Source of the DNA: UBA7236 sp964638865
Lineage (GTDB): Bacteria; Bacteroidota; Bacteroidia; Chitinophagales; BACL12
Assembly (NCBI GenBank): GCA_964638865.1
Contig: CAZXBG010000104.1
Span: forward strand, 1 to 14,897
Length of the DNA stretch: 14,897 bases
Direction of reading: 5' to 3'
This document shows positions 6,970 to 14,805 of this stretch, piece by piece. The notes under the pieces are model-generated. The model was not told the DNA's origin and did no database searches. It worked only from the letters and a program-made list of their open reading frames with translations. Both the position numbers and the translations under genes were made by a program. Each line of letters begins with the position of its first letter. The stretch's first letter is position 1.

Positions 6970-8187
6970 ATGAAATCGGCAATACTCATACCTTTTATAC
7001 TGTTTTTTACAGCCTTTCCACTTTTTTCACAGGAAGAAAAGAAAATTAACATTTTCGATAACCTCGACTTGCACTGTTATGGCGAACTCACCTATAATGT
7101 GTTCGATTGGGAAACTTATCCGGATTTACGAAACAATTTTGATCTCAACAGAGTGACATTCGCCCCTGAATACAAATTCAATAAAAAATTAAAATTGGAA
7201 ATGGAAATTGAATTTGAACATGGCGGAACCGGTGCCTCCATGGAGTTCGACAAATTTGAAGAATTCGGAGAGTTTGAAATCGAGATTGAAAAAGGCGGAG
7301 AGGTATCGATTGAAGAGTTAGAACTATCGTTTCAACCTAAAAAATGGTTGGAAATTAAAGCAGGCAGAATACATGTACCTTTTGGATATTTAGCTACCAC
7401 TGATGAACCTCTGGATTACATGACCAGTACAAATAATAATGTAGAGGAAACTTTAATTCCAACTACCTGGTTCGAATTTGGTTTGGCGGTGAAAACTACT
7501 TATCAAAAATTTTCAGCAGAATTAGCATTAATAAACGCGCTCGATAATTCCGCATTCAGCAGTGCAAACTGGATCAAACGTGGAAATCAAATGCGATTTG
7601 AAACAGTGAATGCAGATGCATTCGCAATATCAGCAAGAATTGATTATTCCATTTTTGAAGAATCGACGATTGGTGTAAGCACCTATATAGGAAACAGCAC
7701 CCCTAACAGACCAAAACCAGATATCACGCAAGATGCATTTGTGAATTTATTTGAAACACATGTTCATTTATTGCCGGGAAATTTCACCCTAAATGCAAAT
7801 ATTTTATATGGTACATTACAAAATGCCGATATTGTTTCTTCAGCAAACAGAAATCTTTCAAATAACCTCAATGTAAAAAGAACTCCTGTTGCAAGTGCAG
7901 CATTTGGATATTTTGCAGAGGTAGGTTTTGATTTACTTTCCTTATTAACTGAGTCAGTTTCCAAACTTGATGTTTTTGGCGGGTATTATTATTACGATTC
8001 TATGTATAAAACCACCGGCGATGTTTTTAACAATCCCCGTTGGGAAAGAACAGAAATAAGAACAGGAATAAATTATGTGTGGAACGAACATCTTGCTTTA
8101 AAGTCAGATATTACTTTGCGCACCATCGGTATTCCTGAAGACAATAAAGAAACAACATTCACTACAGCAATAGCATTTCAGTTTTAA
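6970..8187 (+). CDS. Outer-membrane porin-like beta-barrel protein with glutamate-rich segment
   Basis: This is a 405-residue protein with a Sec signal peptide (MKSAILIPFILFFTAFPLFS, cleavage near residue 20-21), alternating amphipathic strands through the whole length, and a C-terminal phenylalanine (TTAIAFQF), the classic outer-membrane barrel ending. WLEIKAGRIHVPFGYL (about 126-141) is the motif common to phosphate-selective-porin-like (porin O/P) proteins of Bacteroidota. Residues 76-120 contain 15 glutamates and one aspartate, partly in a strict alternating pattern (FEIEIE), an unusual acidic face or loop. It is the first gene of an apparent operon, 21 bases ahead of the imelysin gene. 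From this context (inference) it may admit or hold a metal ion, or a metal complex, for the periplasmic partners. It has no TonB box or plug domain, so it is not a TonB-dependent receptor. The substrate is unknown. Confidence 0.8.
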   Translation: MKSAILIPFILFFTAFPLFSQEEKKINIFDNLDLHCYGELTYNVFDWETYPDLRNNFDLNRVTFAPEYKFNKKLKLEMEIEFEHGGTGASMEFDKFEEFGEFEIEIEKGGEVSIEELELSFQPKKWLEIKAGRIHVPFGYLATTDEPLDYMTSTNNNVEETLIPTTWFEFGLAVKTTYQKFSAELALINALDNSAFSSANWIKRGNQMRFETVNADAFAISARIDYSIFEESTIGVSTYIGNSTPNRPKPDITQDAFVNLFETHVHLLPGNFTLNANILYGTLQNADIVSSANRNLSNNLNVKRTPVASAAFGYFAEVGFDLLSLLTESVSKLDVFGGYYYYDSMYKTTGDVFNNPRWERTEIRTGINYVWNEHLALKSDITLRTIGIPEDNKETTFTTAIAFQF

Positions 8188-8208
8188 TAAATTTATAAAA
8201 TCAAAACA

Positions 8209-9270
8209 ATGAAACAAATAATAAAAAAAACAGGAATAGTATTAATTCTATCCATTTTCTTATTAAATTCTTGTATGGAAGATGAAGCAACAGATATTGC
8301 GACCTATAACTTTCAACCGATATTAACACATATTGCAAAAAATATTATTACTGAAACATACATTGATTTACATGCCAAAACAAGTGAACTTATCACTGCA
8401 ATTGAAACACTACAATCAACTCCTACGGAAGCAAATTTAGAAGCTGCGAGACAAGCGTGGCGCGACTCCCGTAAACCATGGGAACAATCGGAAGGATTTT
8501 TATTTGGCCCGGTTGCAACCAATGGAATTGACCCTTCGTTAGATAGCTGGCCGGTAAATGTAGTTGATCTTGATGCAGTATTAAGCAGCCCTTCCGTATT
8601 GACAGAAGCATATGTTGATGGACTTGAAGGAACACTCAGAGGATTTCATACTTTAGAATATTTATTGTGGGGAACAGACGGAGCAAAAACAATTGGTGCA
8701 TTTACTGCGAGAGAATTTGAATATTTAATTGCAACTGCCCAATGTTTGGAAAATGACGCATTTGAACTTAAAAATAGTTGGGAAGAAGCTGGTGAAAATT
8801 TTCAAATCAATATAGCAGATGCAGGTGAAGCAAACAGCATTTATGTGAGTCAGAAATCTGCATTACAGGAAATTGTGAATGGTATGATCGCAATTGCAGA
8901 TGAAGTTGGAAATGGAAAAATAAATGATCCTTTCACACAATTGGATATTACTTTGGAAGAAAGCAGATTCAGTGCAAACAGTAAAGAGGATTTTATGGAT
9001 AATATTCGCAGTATACAAAATGTATATTTAGGAAATTATGTATTAAACGGCGAAGGAATTACCGTTTATATTGCTTCCATTGATCCAGATCTGGATACGC
9101 AAATTAAAGCAGAAATTCAATCTGCTATTGATTTAATTGAAGCAATTCCCGGAACATTTACTACTGCAATTTTTGATTCTCCAACAGCCGTTGCAAATGC
9201 ACAGGAAGCTGTTCGTAATTTACAGGAAGAATTAGAAAGTAAAGTAAAACCAATAATTGATGCGCTTTAA
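8209..9270 (+). CDS. Imelysin-family (peptidase M75-like) lipoprotein, presumed iron-related
   Basis: This 353-residue lipoprotein has a basic N-terminus (MKQIIKKTG), a hydrophobic stretch and the lipobox LLNSC with lipid-carrying Cys22. The imelysin hallmark GxHxxE is present as GFHTLE (145-150). It is preceded by QAWRDSRKPWEQSEGFLFGP (about 82-101) and followed by YLLWGTDG, the usual conserved surroundings of this all-alpha fold. Imelysins (PF09375; relatives of EfeO and IrpA) are periplasmic or surface iron-regulated proteins. The original insulin-cleaving protease activity is doubtful for most members, and a metal-binding role is generally favoured. A C-terminal helical repeat (TQIKAEIQSAIDLIEAIP ... 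AQEAVRNLQEELESKV) completes the bundle. It lies between the porin and the DUF1111 gene, with 21- and 31-base gaps. No second imelysin copy, which often flanks DUF1111 elsewhere, is in the window. Confidence 0.9.
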   Translation: MKQIIKKTGIVLILSIFLLNSCMEDEATDIATYNFQPILTHIAKNIITETYIDLHAKTSELITAIETLQSTPTEANLEAARQAWRDSRKPWEQSEGFLFGPVATNGIDPSLDSWPVNVVDLDAVLSSPSVLTEAYVDGLEGTLRGFHTLEYLLWGTDGAKTIGAFTAREFEYLIATAQCLENDAFELKNSWEEAGENFQINIADAGEANSIYVSQKSALQEIVNGMIAIADEVGNGKINDPFTQLDITLEESRFSANSKEDFMDNIRSIQNVYLGNYVLNGEGITVYIASIDPDLDTQIKAEIQSAIDLIEAIPGTFTTAIFDSPTAVANAQEAVRNLQEELESKVKPIIDAL

Positions 9271-9301
9271 TTTTATCAAATTAAAATTAAGTTGCGGAAA
9301 T

Positions 9302-10657
9302 ATGACCAGAGTTTTGCTGGTACTGTTTTCTTGTTTATTATTTATTAACGGATGTTCCGTTGATCCGGAAATAACGAACACGGAATGGTATGATCCGGAA
9401 GAATATTATGCAGGTGGTGCTACAACTTTATTCGAAGCAACCTCAGCTGCATTTTCTACCCCGGCACCAAATTTAATTTTACCTGACCTAGAAAAACATT
9501 TTGAAGGAGATCTCACTTTTGAAGCTACTTTCGTTACAGCACCCGCAACTAATAATGCAGGTTTAGGTCCTATTTATAATAATGTGAGTTGTGTGAGTTG
9601 CCATATTTTAGATGGAAGAGGAGATAAACCTTCCGTATTCAGAATCAGCATTCCGGGAACTAATCCTTTTAATGGCCCCAATCCTGTTCCGGGAATGGGA
9701 GATCAATTGCAGGACAAAGCCATAATTGGAGAATTGGCTGAAGGATCAGTAGAGATTATTTACACAGAAGTATTTTATTCTTTACCGGATGGAACTCCCT
9801 TCAGTTTAAGAAAACCAGATTATACTATTATTAATACTTATATTCCAATTCCGGCAAAAACAATGTTATCAGTGCGAGCTGCTCCTCCTGTTTTTGGGTT
9901 GGGATTGTTGGAAGCTATTCCCGAAAGTTCGATCTTAAGTCTTGTTGATGAATTTGATCATGATGGAGATGGAATTTCAGGAAAAGCAAATTATGTATAC
10001 GACCACAATTCAGGAACACACGTTTTGGGTAGATTCGGATGGAAAGCAAATCAACCTAATCTACACCAACAAACATCAGCAGCCTTTAATGGTGATATGG
10101 GAATAACGAGCCCGATGTTCAGCTCCGAATCCAGTGAAGGGCAGATCCAAAACGACGGTCTTCCGGATGATCCTGAAATTGATTTTAATTTTATTGAGGT
10201 AACCTCGTTTTATACAAAAACCCTCGCTGTCCCGGCGCCAAGAAATCTGGATGATAAAACTGTAAAACTCGGCAAACAACTGTTTTTTGAGATCGGATGT
10301 GAAAATTGTCACACCCAAAAATGGCAAACCGGCAACATCACGGAAATACAGGCAATTTCTAACCAAACTATTTTTCCCTATACTGATATGCTGCTTCATG
10401 ACATGGGTGAGCAATTAGCCGATAATCGCCCAGATTATCTTGCTTCTGGCTCTGAGTGGAAAACCAGGCCATTATGGGGAATCGGACTTACTCAGCTCGC
10501 AAACGGTCATACCTACTTTTTGCATGATGCGAGGGCCAGAAACCTGTTTGAAGCTATTATGTGGCATGGCGGAGAGGCAGAAGAGTGTAAAAATAACTTC
10601 GCAAATTTATCCGCAACAGAAAGAGCGGCTTTGGTTTCATTTCTGGAAGCACTTTAA
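9302..10657 (+). CDS. DUF1111 di-haem c-type lipoprotein ('thiol oxidoreductase'-like)
   Basis: From ATG 9302 the product has 451 residues and a compact lipoprotein signal, MTRVLLVLFSCLLFINGC, with Cys18. An in-frame ATG at 9260 would overlap the imelysin gene by 11 bases and push the lipid cysteine to residue 32, so 9302 is preferred. There are two CXXCH haem sites: CVSCH (97-101) and CENCH (333-337). Between them is a calcium-loop-like DEFDHDGDGISGKANYV (about 216-232). Near the C-terminus are RPLWGIGL and LHDARARNLFEAIMWHGGEA, the DUF1111 signature. The family is distantly related to MauG/cytochrome c peroxidases and is often labelled thiol oxidoreductase without proof. Its neighbourhood with imelysins suggests redox handling of iron, for example Fe(II)/Fe(III) conversion before uptake (inference). 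No clear terminator follows. Confidence 0.9.
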   Translation: MTRVLLVLFSCLLFINGCSVDPEITNTEWYDPEEYYAGGATTLFEATSAAFSTPAPNLILPDLEKHFEGDLTFEATFVTAPATNNAGLGPIYNNVSCVSCHILDGRGDKPSVFRISIPGTNPFNGPNPVPGMGDQLQDKAIIGELAEGSVEIIYTEVFYSLPDGTPFSLRKPDYTIINTYIPIPAKTMLSVRAAPPVFGLGLLEAIPESSILSLVDEFDHDGDGISGKANYVYDHNSGTHVLGRFGWKANQPNLHQQTSAAFNGDMGITSPMFSSESSEGQIQNDGLPDDPEIDFNFIEVTSFYTKTLAVPAPRNLDDKTVKLGKQLFFEIGCENCHTQKWQTGNITEIQAISNQTIFPYTDMLLHDMGEQLADNRPDYLASGSEWKTRPLWGIGLTQLANGHTYFLHDARARNLFEAIMWHGGEAEECKNNFANLSATERAALVSFLEAL

Positions 10658-10806
10658 AAGGATTTTTGTTCCTGTTGGAAATAAATTTTGAAATTATATA
10701 TTATAATAATTTATATATGTAAAATTTTGAACTCAATTTAAGTTTTCAACCACCTTTCTATAAAAAAATACAAATATTTTAGGGAGTCTATCGTTTTTCC
10801 ACAAAT

Positions 10807-10822
10807 TGACCCTGTTTTTGCA
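10807..10822 (+). promoter_or_regulatory. Sigma-54-like -24/-12 site upstream of glnN
   Basis: TGACCC-N5-TTGCA (10807-10822) resembles the sigma-54 consensus TGGCAC-N5-TTGCA/T, with an exact -12 half and correct spacing. The -24 half matches at four of six bases and has GA instead of the near-invariant GG. It would start transcription near 10833. The overlapping TGTTTTTG (10813-10820) is one base off the housekeeping -7 consensus, so either factor, or neither, could act here. Confidence 0.3.
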
Positions 10823-10869
10823 ACTTCTTTAACAAGAGTTCAACTTATTTTTACAAAAAACATTAAAAA

Positions 10870-13068
10870 ATGAACTCCAACCGAACTTCTGCAATGGATC
10901 AGGTGCTCAACCGCAAGGTAATTGAGGTAAAACTGCCTTCCAACCGTATTTCCGAATATTATGGCTCCAATGTTTTCAGTGAGGAGATCATGCGCAAACA
11001 TTTGAGTGAAGAAGCATACTTCAGCGTAAAAACCTCTATTCTACAGGGCCAAAAGATCGATCGCAAAATTGCAGATCAGGTAGCGGCAAGTATGAAATCC
11101 TGGGCAATGGGTAAGGGAGCAACTCATTATACACATTGGTTTCAGCCTTTAACAGGTGCAACTGCAGAAAAGCACGACAGTTTTTTCACTCCTTCAGGTC
11201 CTGCAGTTGGAATGGAAACTTTTAGCGGTGGAGCATTGGTTCAACAGGAACCCGATGCCTCCAGTTTTCCGAGCGGAGGAATAAGAAGTACATTCGAAGC
11301 AAGAGGTTATACCGCATGGGATCCCTCCTCTCCTGCTTTTATAATGGAATTAGGAAGTGGCAAAACGTTATGCATCCCTACCATTTTTGTTTCTTATACC
11401 GGGGAAGCTTTGGATTATAAAGCACCTCTGTTAAAATCTTTACATCTGTTAGATCAGGCTGCAGTTCCTGTTTGTCAGTATTTTGATAAAAACGTTAACA
11501 AGGTTTCTGCAACACTCGGATGGGAACAGGAATATTTTGTGGTGGATGAAGCCTTATTTATTAACAGGCCTGACCTTAGTATTTGCGGAAGAACTCTGGT
11601 TGGACATTATCCAGCGAAAGGTCAGCAATTAGAGGATCATTATTTCGGAACAATTCCTGAACGCGTTTTCAATTTTATGATAGATTTTGAAATGGAAAGT
11701 CATAAACTTGGAATTCCATTGAGAACCCGTCATAATGAAGTTGCACCCGGACAATTTGAATGTGCGCCAATGTTTGAAGAAGCCAGCATAGCCGTTGACC
11801 ATAACTGTTTGTTGATGGATGTTATGGAAAAAGTTGCAAAACACCACAAACTGCGTGTTTTATTTCACGAAAAACCTTTCGCAGGTGTAAACGGATCCGG
11901 AAAACACAATAACTGGAGCATGGGAACCGATACAGGAAAAAATTTATTGAGTCCGGGTAAAACGCCAAGAACCAATTTACAGTTTCTTACTTTTTTTATT
12001 AATACGATTAAAGCAGTGCACGATCAGGCAGATCTTTTAAGAGCGAGTATAGCAAGTGCAAATAATGATCACCGATTGGGTGCAAATGAAGCGCCGCCAG
12101 CAATTATTTCTGCATTTATCGGAACAGCACTTAGGTCAGTATTGGATGAAATAGAAAACAGGGTGGATCCAAATTCATTTGACGATTCCGATAAAACAGA
12201 ATTGCGTTTGGATATACACAATAAAATTCCCGATCTGATGTTGGATAATACCGACAGGAACAGAACAAGTCCTTTCGCCTTCACAGGAAATAAATTCGAA
12301 TTCCGTGCCGTTGGATCCAGTGCAAATTGCAGCAAGGCAATGACAACCCTAAATACAATAGTTGCGGCCCAACTTATTGCTTTCCGCGAAGAAATTGACG
12401 CATTAATTAAAGGTGGTGAAAATAAGGATGGCGCCATTTTACGCGTATTGAGAAGATATATTTCCGAAAGTAAAAATATTTTATTTGAAGGTGATAATTA
12501 CAGCGAGGAATGGGCAAAAGAAGCAACTGAAAATCGCGGATTAAAAAATGTAAAAACCACACCGGAGGCAATCGATTTTTATGGTACTGAAAATGCAAAA
12601 AATATTTTTGTTAAAAATAAAATATTAACAGAAAGAGAACTGCACGCACGTCAGGAAATTGAATTTGAGGAATACGCAAAAAAAATCCAGATCGAAGCGC
12701 GTATTTATGGTGAATTAGTATACAATTATGTTTTACCTGCAGCAGTAGATTATCAAAATAATTTATTGGATAATGTAATGAAATTAAAAGCGGTTGGATT
12801 AAACGAAGATCACTACAAGGAACAAATTGATCTTGCAACTACTATTACCCTGCATTTAAATCATTTACGTGCTGCATTGGAACGTATGGTAGAAGAAAGA
12901 AAACGCGCAAACAGAATCCACGATGCCCGCGAAAAAGCATACGCGTATTGCAACAATGTAAAAACGTTATTCGACGAAATACGTGAACATGCAGATATGC
13001 TCGAACGTTATTTACCGGATAATAAATGGCCTCTTGCGAAATATAGGGAGTTGTTGTTTGTGAAGTGA
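10870..13068 (+). CDS. glnN: Glutamine synthetase type III (EC 6.3.1.2)
   Basis: The enzyme forms glutamine from glutamate, ammonia and ATP in the cytoplasm. The 732-residue length is typical of GSIII (about 700-730), far above GSI or GSII. Landmarks are: AMGKGATHYTHWFQPLTGAT (79-98), the GSIII N-terminal signature; LGWEQEYFVVDE (216-227) with metal-ligand glutamates; RHNEVAPGQFECAP (287-300); NGSGKHNNWSMGTD (341-354), equivalent to the NGSGMH ATP/glutamate loop; ANNDHRLGANEAPPAI (397-412); and FTGNKFEFRAVGSSANCSKA (471-490). The C-terminal ~200 residues are the helical GSIII-specific extension. Start ATG 10870 is the first in-frame ATG after an A-rich leader; ATG at codon 9 is the alternative. 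It is preceded by 212 non-coding bases and followed by a strong terminator. It appears to be transcribed alone. GSIII is dodecameric in characterised Bacteroides. Confidence 0.97.
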   Translation: MNSNRTSAMDQVLNRKVIEVKLPSNRISEYYGSNVFSEEIMRKHLSEEAYFSVKTSILQGQKIDRKIADQVAASMKSWAMGKGATHYTHWFQPLTGATAEKHDSFFTPSGPAVGMETFSGGALVQQEPDASSFPSGGIRSTFEARGYTAWDPSSPAFIMELGSGKTLCIPTIFVSYTGEALDYKAPLLKSLHLLDQAAVPVCQYFDKNVNKVSATLGWEQEYFVVDEALFINRPDLSICGRTLVGHYPAKGQQLEDHYFGTIPERVFNFMIDFEMESHKLGIPLRTRHNEVAPGQFECAPMFEEASIAVDHNCLLMDVMEKVAKHHKLRVLFHEKPFAGVNGSGKHNNWSMGTDTGKNLLSPGKTPRTNLQFLTFFINTIKAVHDQADLLRASIASANNDHRLGANEAPPAIISAFIGTALRSVLDEIENRVDPNSFDDSDKTELRLDIHNKIPDLMLDNTDRNRTSPFAFTGNKFEFRAVGSSANCSKAMTTLNTIVAAQLIAFREEIDALIKGGENKDGAILRVLRRYISESKNILFEGDNYSEEWAKEATENRGLKNVKTTPEAIDFYGTENAKNIFVKNKILTERELHARQEIEFEEYAKKIQIEARIYGELVYNYVLPAAVDYQNNLLDNVMKLKAVGLNEDHYKEQIDLATTITLHLNHLRAALERMVEERKRANRIHDAREKAYAYCNNVKTLFDEIREHADMLERYLPDNKWPLAKYRELLFVK

Positions 13069-13120
13069 AGGGGTATCAGGTATCTGGATGGCATAATAGT
13101 GATAAGAGAAAAAGGATAAT

Positions 13121-13162
13121 AAAACGAAAGCCTCATAGGAATTGTAGGGCTTTCGTTTTTTT
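13121..13162. terminator. Bidirectional rho-independent terminator between convergent glnN and OmpA-like gene
   Basis: There is a perfect 12-bp stem, AAAACGAAAGCC (13121-13132) and GGCTTTCGTTTT (13148-13159), with a 15-base loop. Seven Ts (13156-13162) follow on the plus strand and end the glnN transcript 53 bases after its stop. On the minus strand the stem ends in TTTT followed by ATTATCC, so it can also stop the transcript from 14704. Confidence 0.85.
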
Positions 13163-13204
13163 GGGGTGGAGTTATATAAATATATATTGTATTTAATAGG
13201 AAGT

Positions 13205-14704
13205 TCACAATTTTGCAAGCTCCTTTTTTAAATCAGCAATGGAATATTGTTTATAATCGGGTTTAATAATCATGTCGGGTGAAATTGTAACTTTTTGAAT
13301 ACTGAGGTAGGAAGTTTTATCTTCGTATTTTAATGCAACTACATAACACTTTCTTTCTTTCCCTACATTTGCAAATCCATGGGTATCATTAGTATTATTG
13401 TTTGCGGCCATCATACTTTTGAATTCAGTAAATACTAAACTAATATTGACATTTGCAGCGGGTTTTTGCTCTACAATAATATTAGTTCGTTGTTTTTCCG
13501 GTAGTTCCAAAAAACGGTCACAATTCATCCAACCTAAATTTGTAGTTTTAGTGATATAATAATTCCATTCGTCGGCAGAAATATCTCCTCTGCCAACCTT
13601 TGATTCAAAATTTTTGTTTTTTCGTTCTTCCATTAATTTGCATAACTGGAAATAGCTGCGCACACCATAAATTGCGCAAATGCTATCTTTATATTTATTA
13701 AAAGCAATATAATCAACTCTTCCAACATCTATACGTGTCGAATTTACCGTTGCATTTATACCTATGAAATTTTTAATCTGACAGAAAAATAAAGGACATC
13801 GTTCAATATATTTACTGCGATAAAAATTATATCTATTTAATAATTCTTCTATTTTGTAATTTGCTAAAGGAGCCAGTATCGTTGGCGAAAGCACCCAATT
13901 AATATTTCCCGATTCTGTTTTAATTCCACTAAATAGTTGCATCTTTTCTTTTAATTCCGCAGTTGGAAACATCACAGTTAATGGTTTATCTTCTTTAACA
14001 GTAAGTATCCTGTTGCATAATTGCGCATTTAAAAATATCATGCCATCTGATTCCAATTGCACGGAACCCGACATTGTTGAAAGATTATTTAAATACATAG
14101 AAACCGGATCATAAGCTTCCAATAAAACAATGTCAACATTTTGCCCAACACAACTTTTCGGTATATAAAATGCATCTGCATCAATACTAATAATAGTTCC
14201 GGCCTCTCCTATCAATATGGTATCACGTGTTGGATCAATTTTAAATTTTTGTGTTGGTGTTCGCAACTGATCAAATAATTCGGAAATATTTTCCTTCGAT
14301 TTAATTTCAATATAGCTAATATATACGTCTACACATCGCTCCGAATAATGGAGACCTTTTTTGGTATAACCTTCTTTTAATTCACCAAACCAATGCATGG
14401 TGATTTTATCTTTTAATGCAGCCGGAATATCTGAACTCATAGCTGCAAATACAACATCACATCGTTTTTTCGATAAGGTTTTATTGTAATTAACTGAAGC
14501 CGAAGTATCAGCAAATCCATAAATTTCAATGGCTGATATCTGAATATCATCCTTATTCAAAAAATTTACCATTTCCGAAATGATAATATCATCTCTTTCG
14601 TCTAAAACGGATTCATCGTTTTCAAAATAAATGGTCCTGTTAAATTGTTGGGCTGTCGCAGAAACGTATACAAAAGTAAGAGCAAGTAGTAAATGGATTT
14701 TCAT
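13205..14704 (-). CDS. Envelope protein: N-terminal OmpA-like domain fused to a Bacteroidota beta-rich module
   Basis: From the ATG at 14704 the protein has 499 residues and begins with the signal peptide MKIHLLLALTFVYVSATAQQ. An upstream in-frame ATG at 14734 would add a charged, cysteine-containing MCIRYCRNSS that spoils the signal and is not favoured. Residues about 23-132 are an OmpA-family peptidoglycan-binding-like domain: RTIYFENDESVLDE, then IEIYGFADTSASVNYNKTLSKKRCDVV, matching the 'GhaD..G....N..LS..RA..V' core. Residues about 155-270 (DPTRDTILIGEAGTIISIDA ... LLEAYDPVSMYLNNLSTMSG ... LESDGMIFLNAQ ... MQLFSG ... GNINWVLSP) resemble a module I recall from other Bacteroidota envelope proteins with a 'GT.i.IPA.AF ... 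LST.SdG..LetgGM' pattern. Residues 271-499 are unrecognised; they include a cysteine-containing RCPLFFCQIKNF stretch. It probably acts in the periplasm or at the outer membrane. It is convergent with glnN. The role is not known. Confidence 0.75.
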   Translation of the reverse strand: MKIHLLLALTFVYVSATAQQFNRTIYFENDESVLDERDDIIISEMVNFLNKDDIQISAIEIYGFADTSASVNYNKTLSKKRCDVVFAAMSSDIPAALKDKITMHWFGELKEGYTKKGLHYSERCVDVYISYIEIKSKENISELFDQLRTPTQKFKIDPTRDTILIGEAGTIISIDADAFYIPKSCVGQNVDIVLLEAYDPVSMYLNNLSTMSGSVQLESDGMIFLNAQLCNRILTVKEDKPLTVMFPTAELKEKMQLFSGIKTESGNINWVLSPTILAPLANYKIEELLNRYNFYRSKYIERCPLFFCQIKNFIGINATVNSTRIDVGRVDYIAFNKYKDSICAIYGVRSYFQLCKLMEERKNKNFESKVGRGDISADEWNYYITKTTNLGWMNCDRFLELPEKQRTNIIVEQKPAANVNISLVFTEFKSMMAANNNTNDTHGFANVGKERKCYVVALKYEDKTSYLSIQKVTISPDMIIKPDYKQYSIADLKKELAKL

Positions 14705-14805
14705 GCTCGAATTTCGACAATAACGAATACACAAGAAAATTTATTGTATCGATTCTCTGGTTAGCAGGTTCATTGCTCGTTTTTGTAACCCACAAAATGG
14801 ACAAA

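Noticed and set aside
10076..10414. Open frame of 112 codons on the minus strand inside the DUF1111 gene
   Set aside because: It is antisense to the conserved second haem domain and has no supporting features.
10658..10680. AGGA/TCCT mini-hairpin after the DUF1111 gene as terminator
   Set aside because: The stem is only four base pairs and no following T-run supports it.
12069..12437. Open frame of 122 codons on the minus strand inside glnN
   Set aside because: It opposes the conserved GSIII core and has no independent signals.
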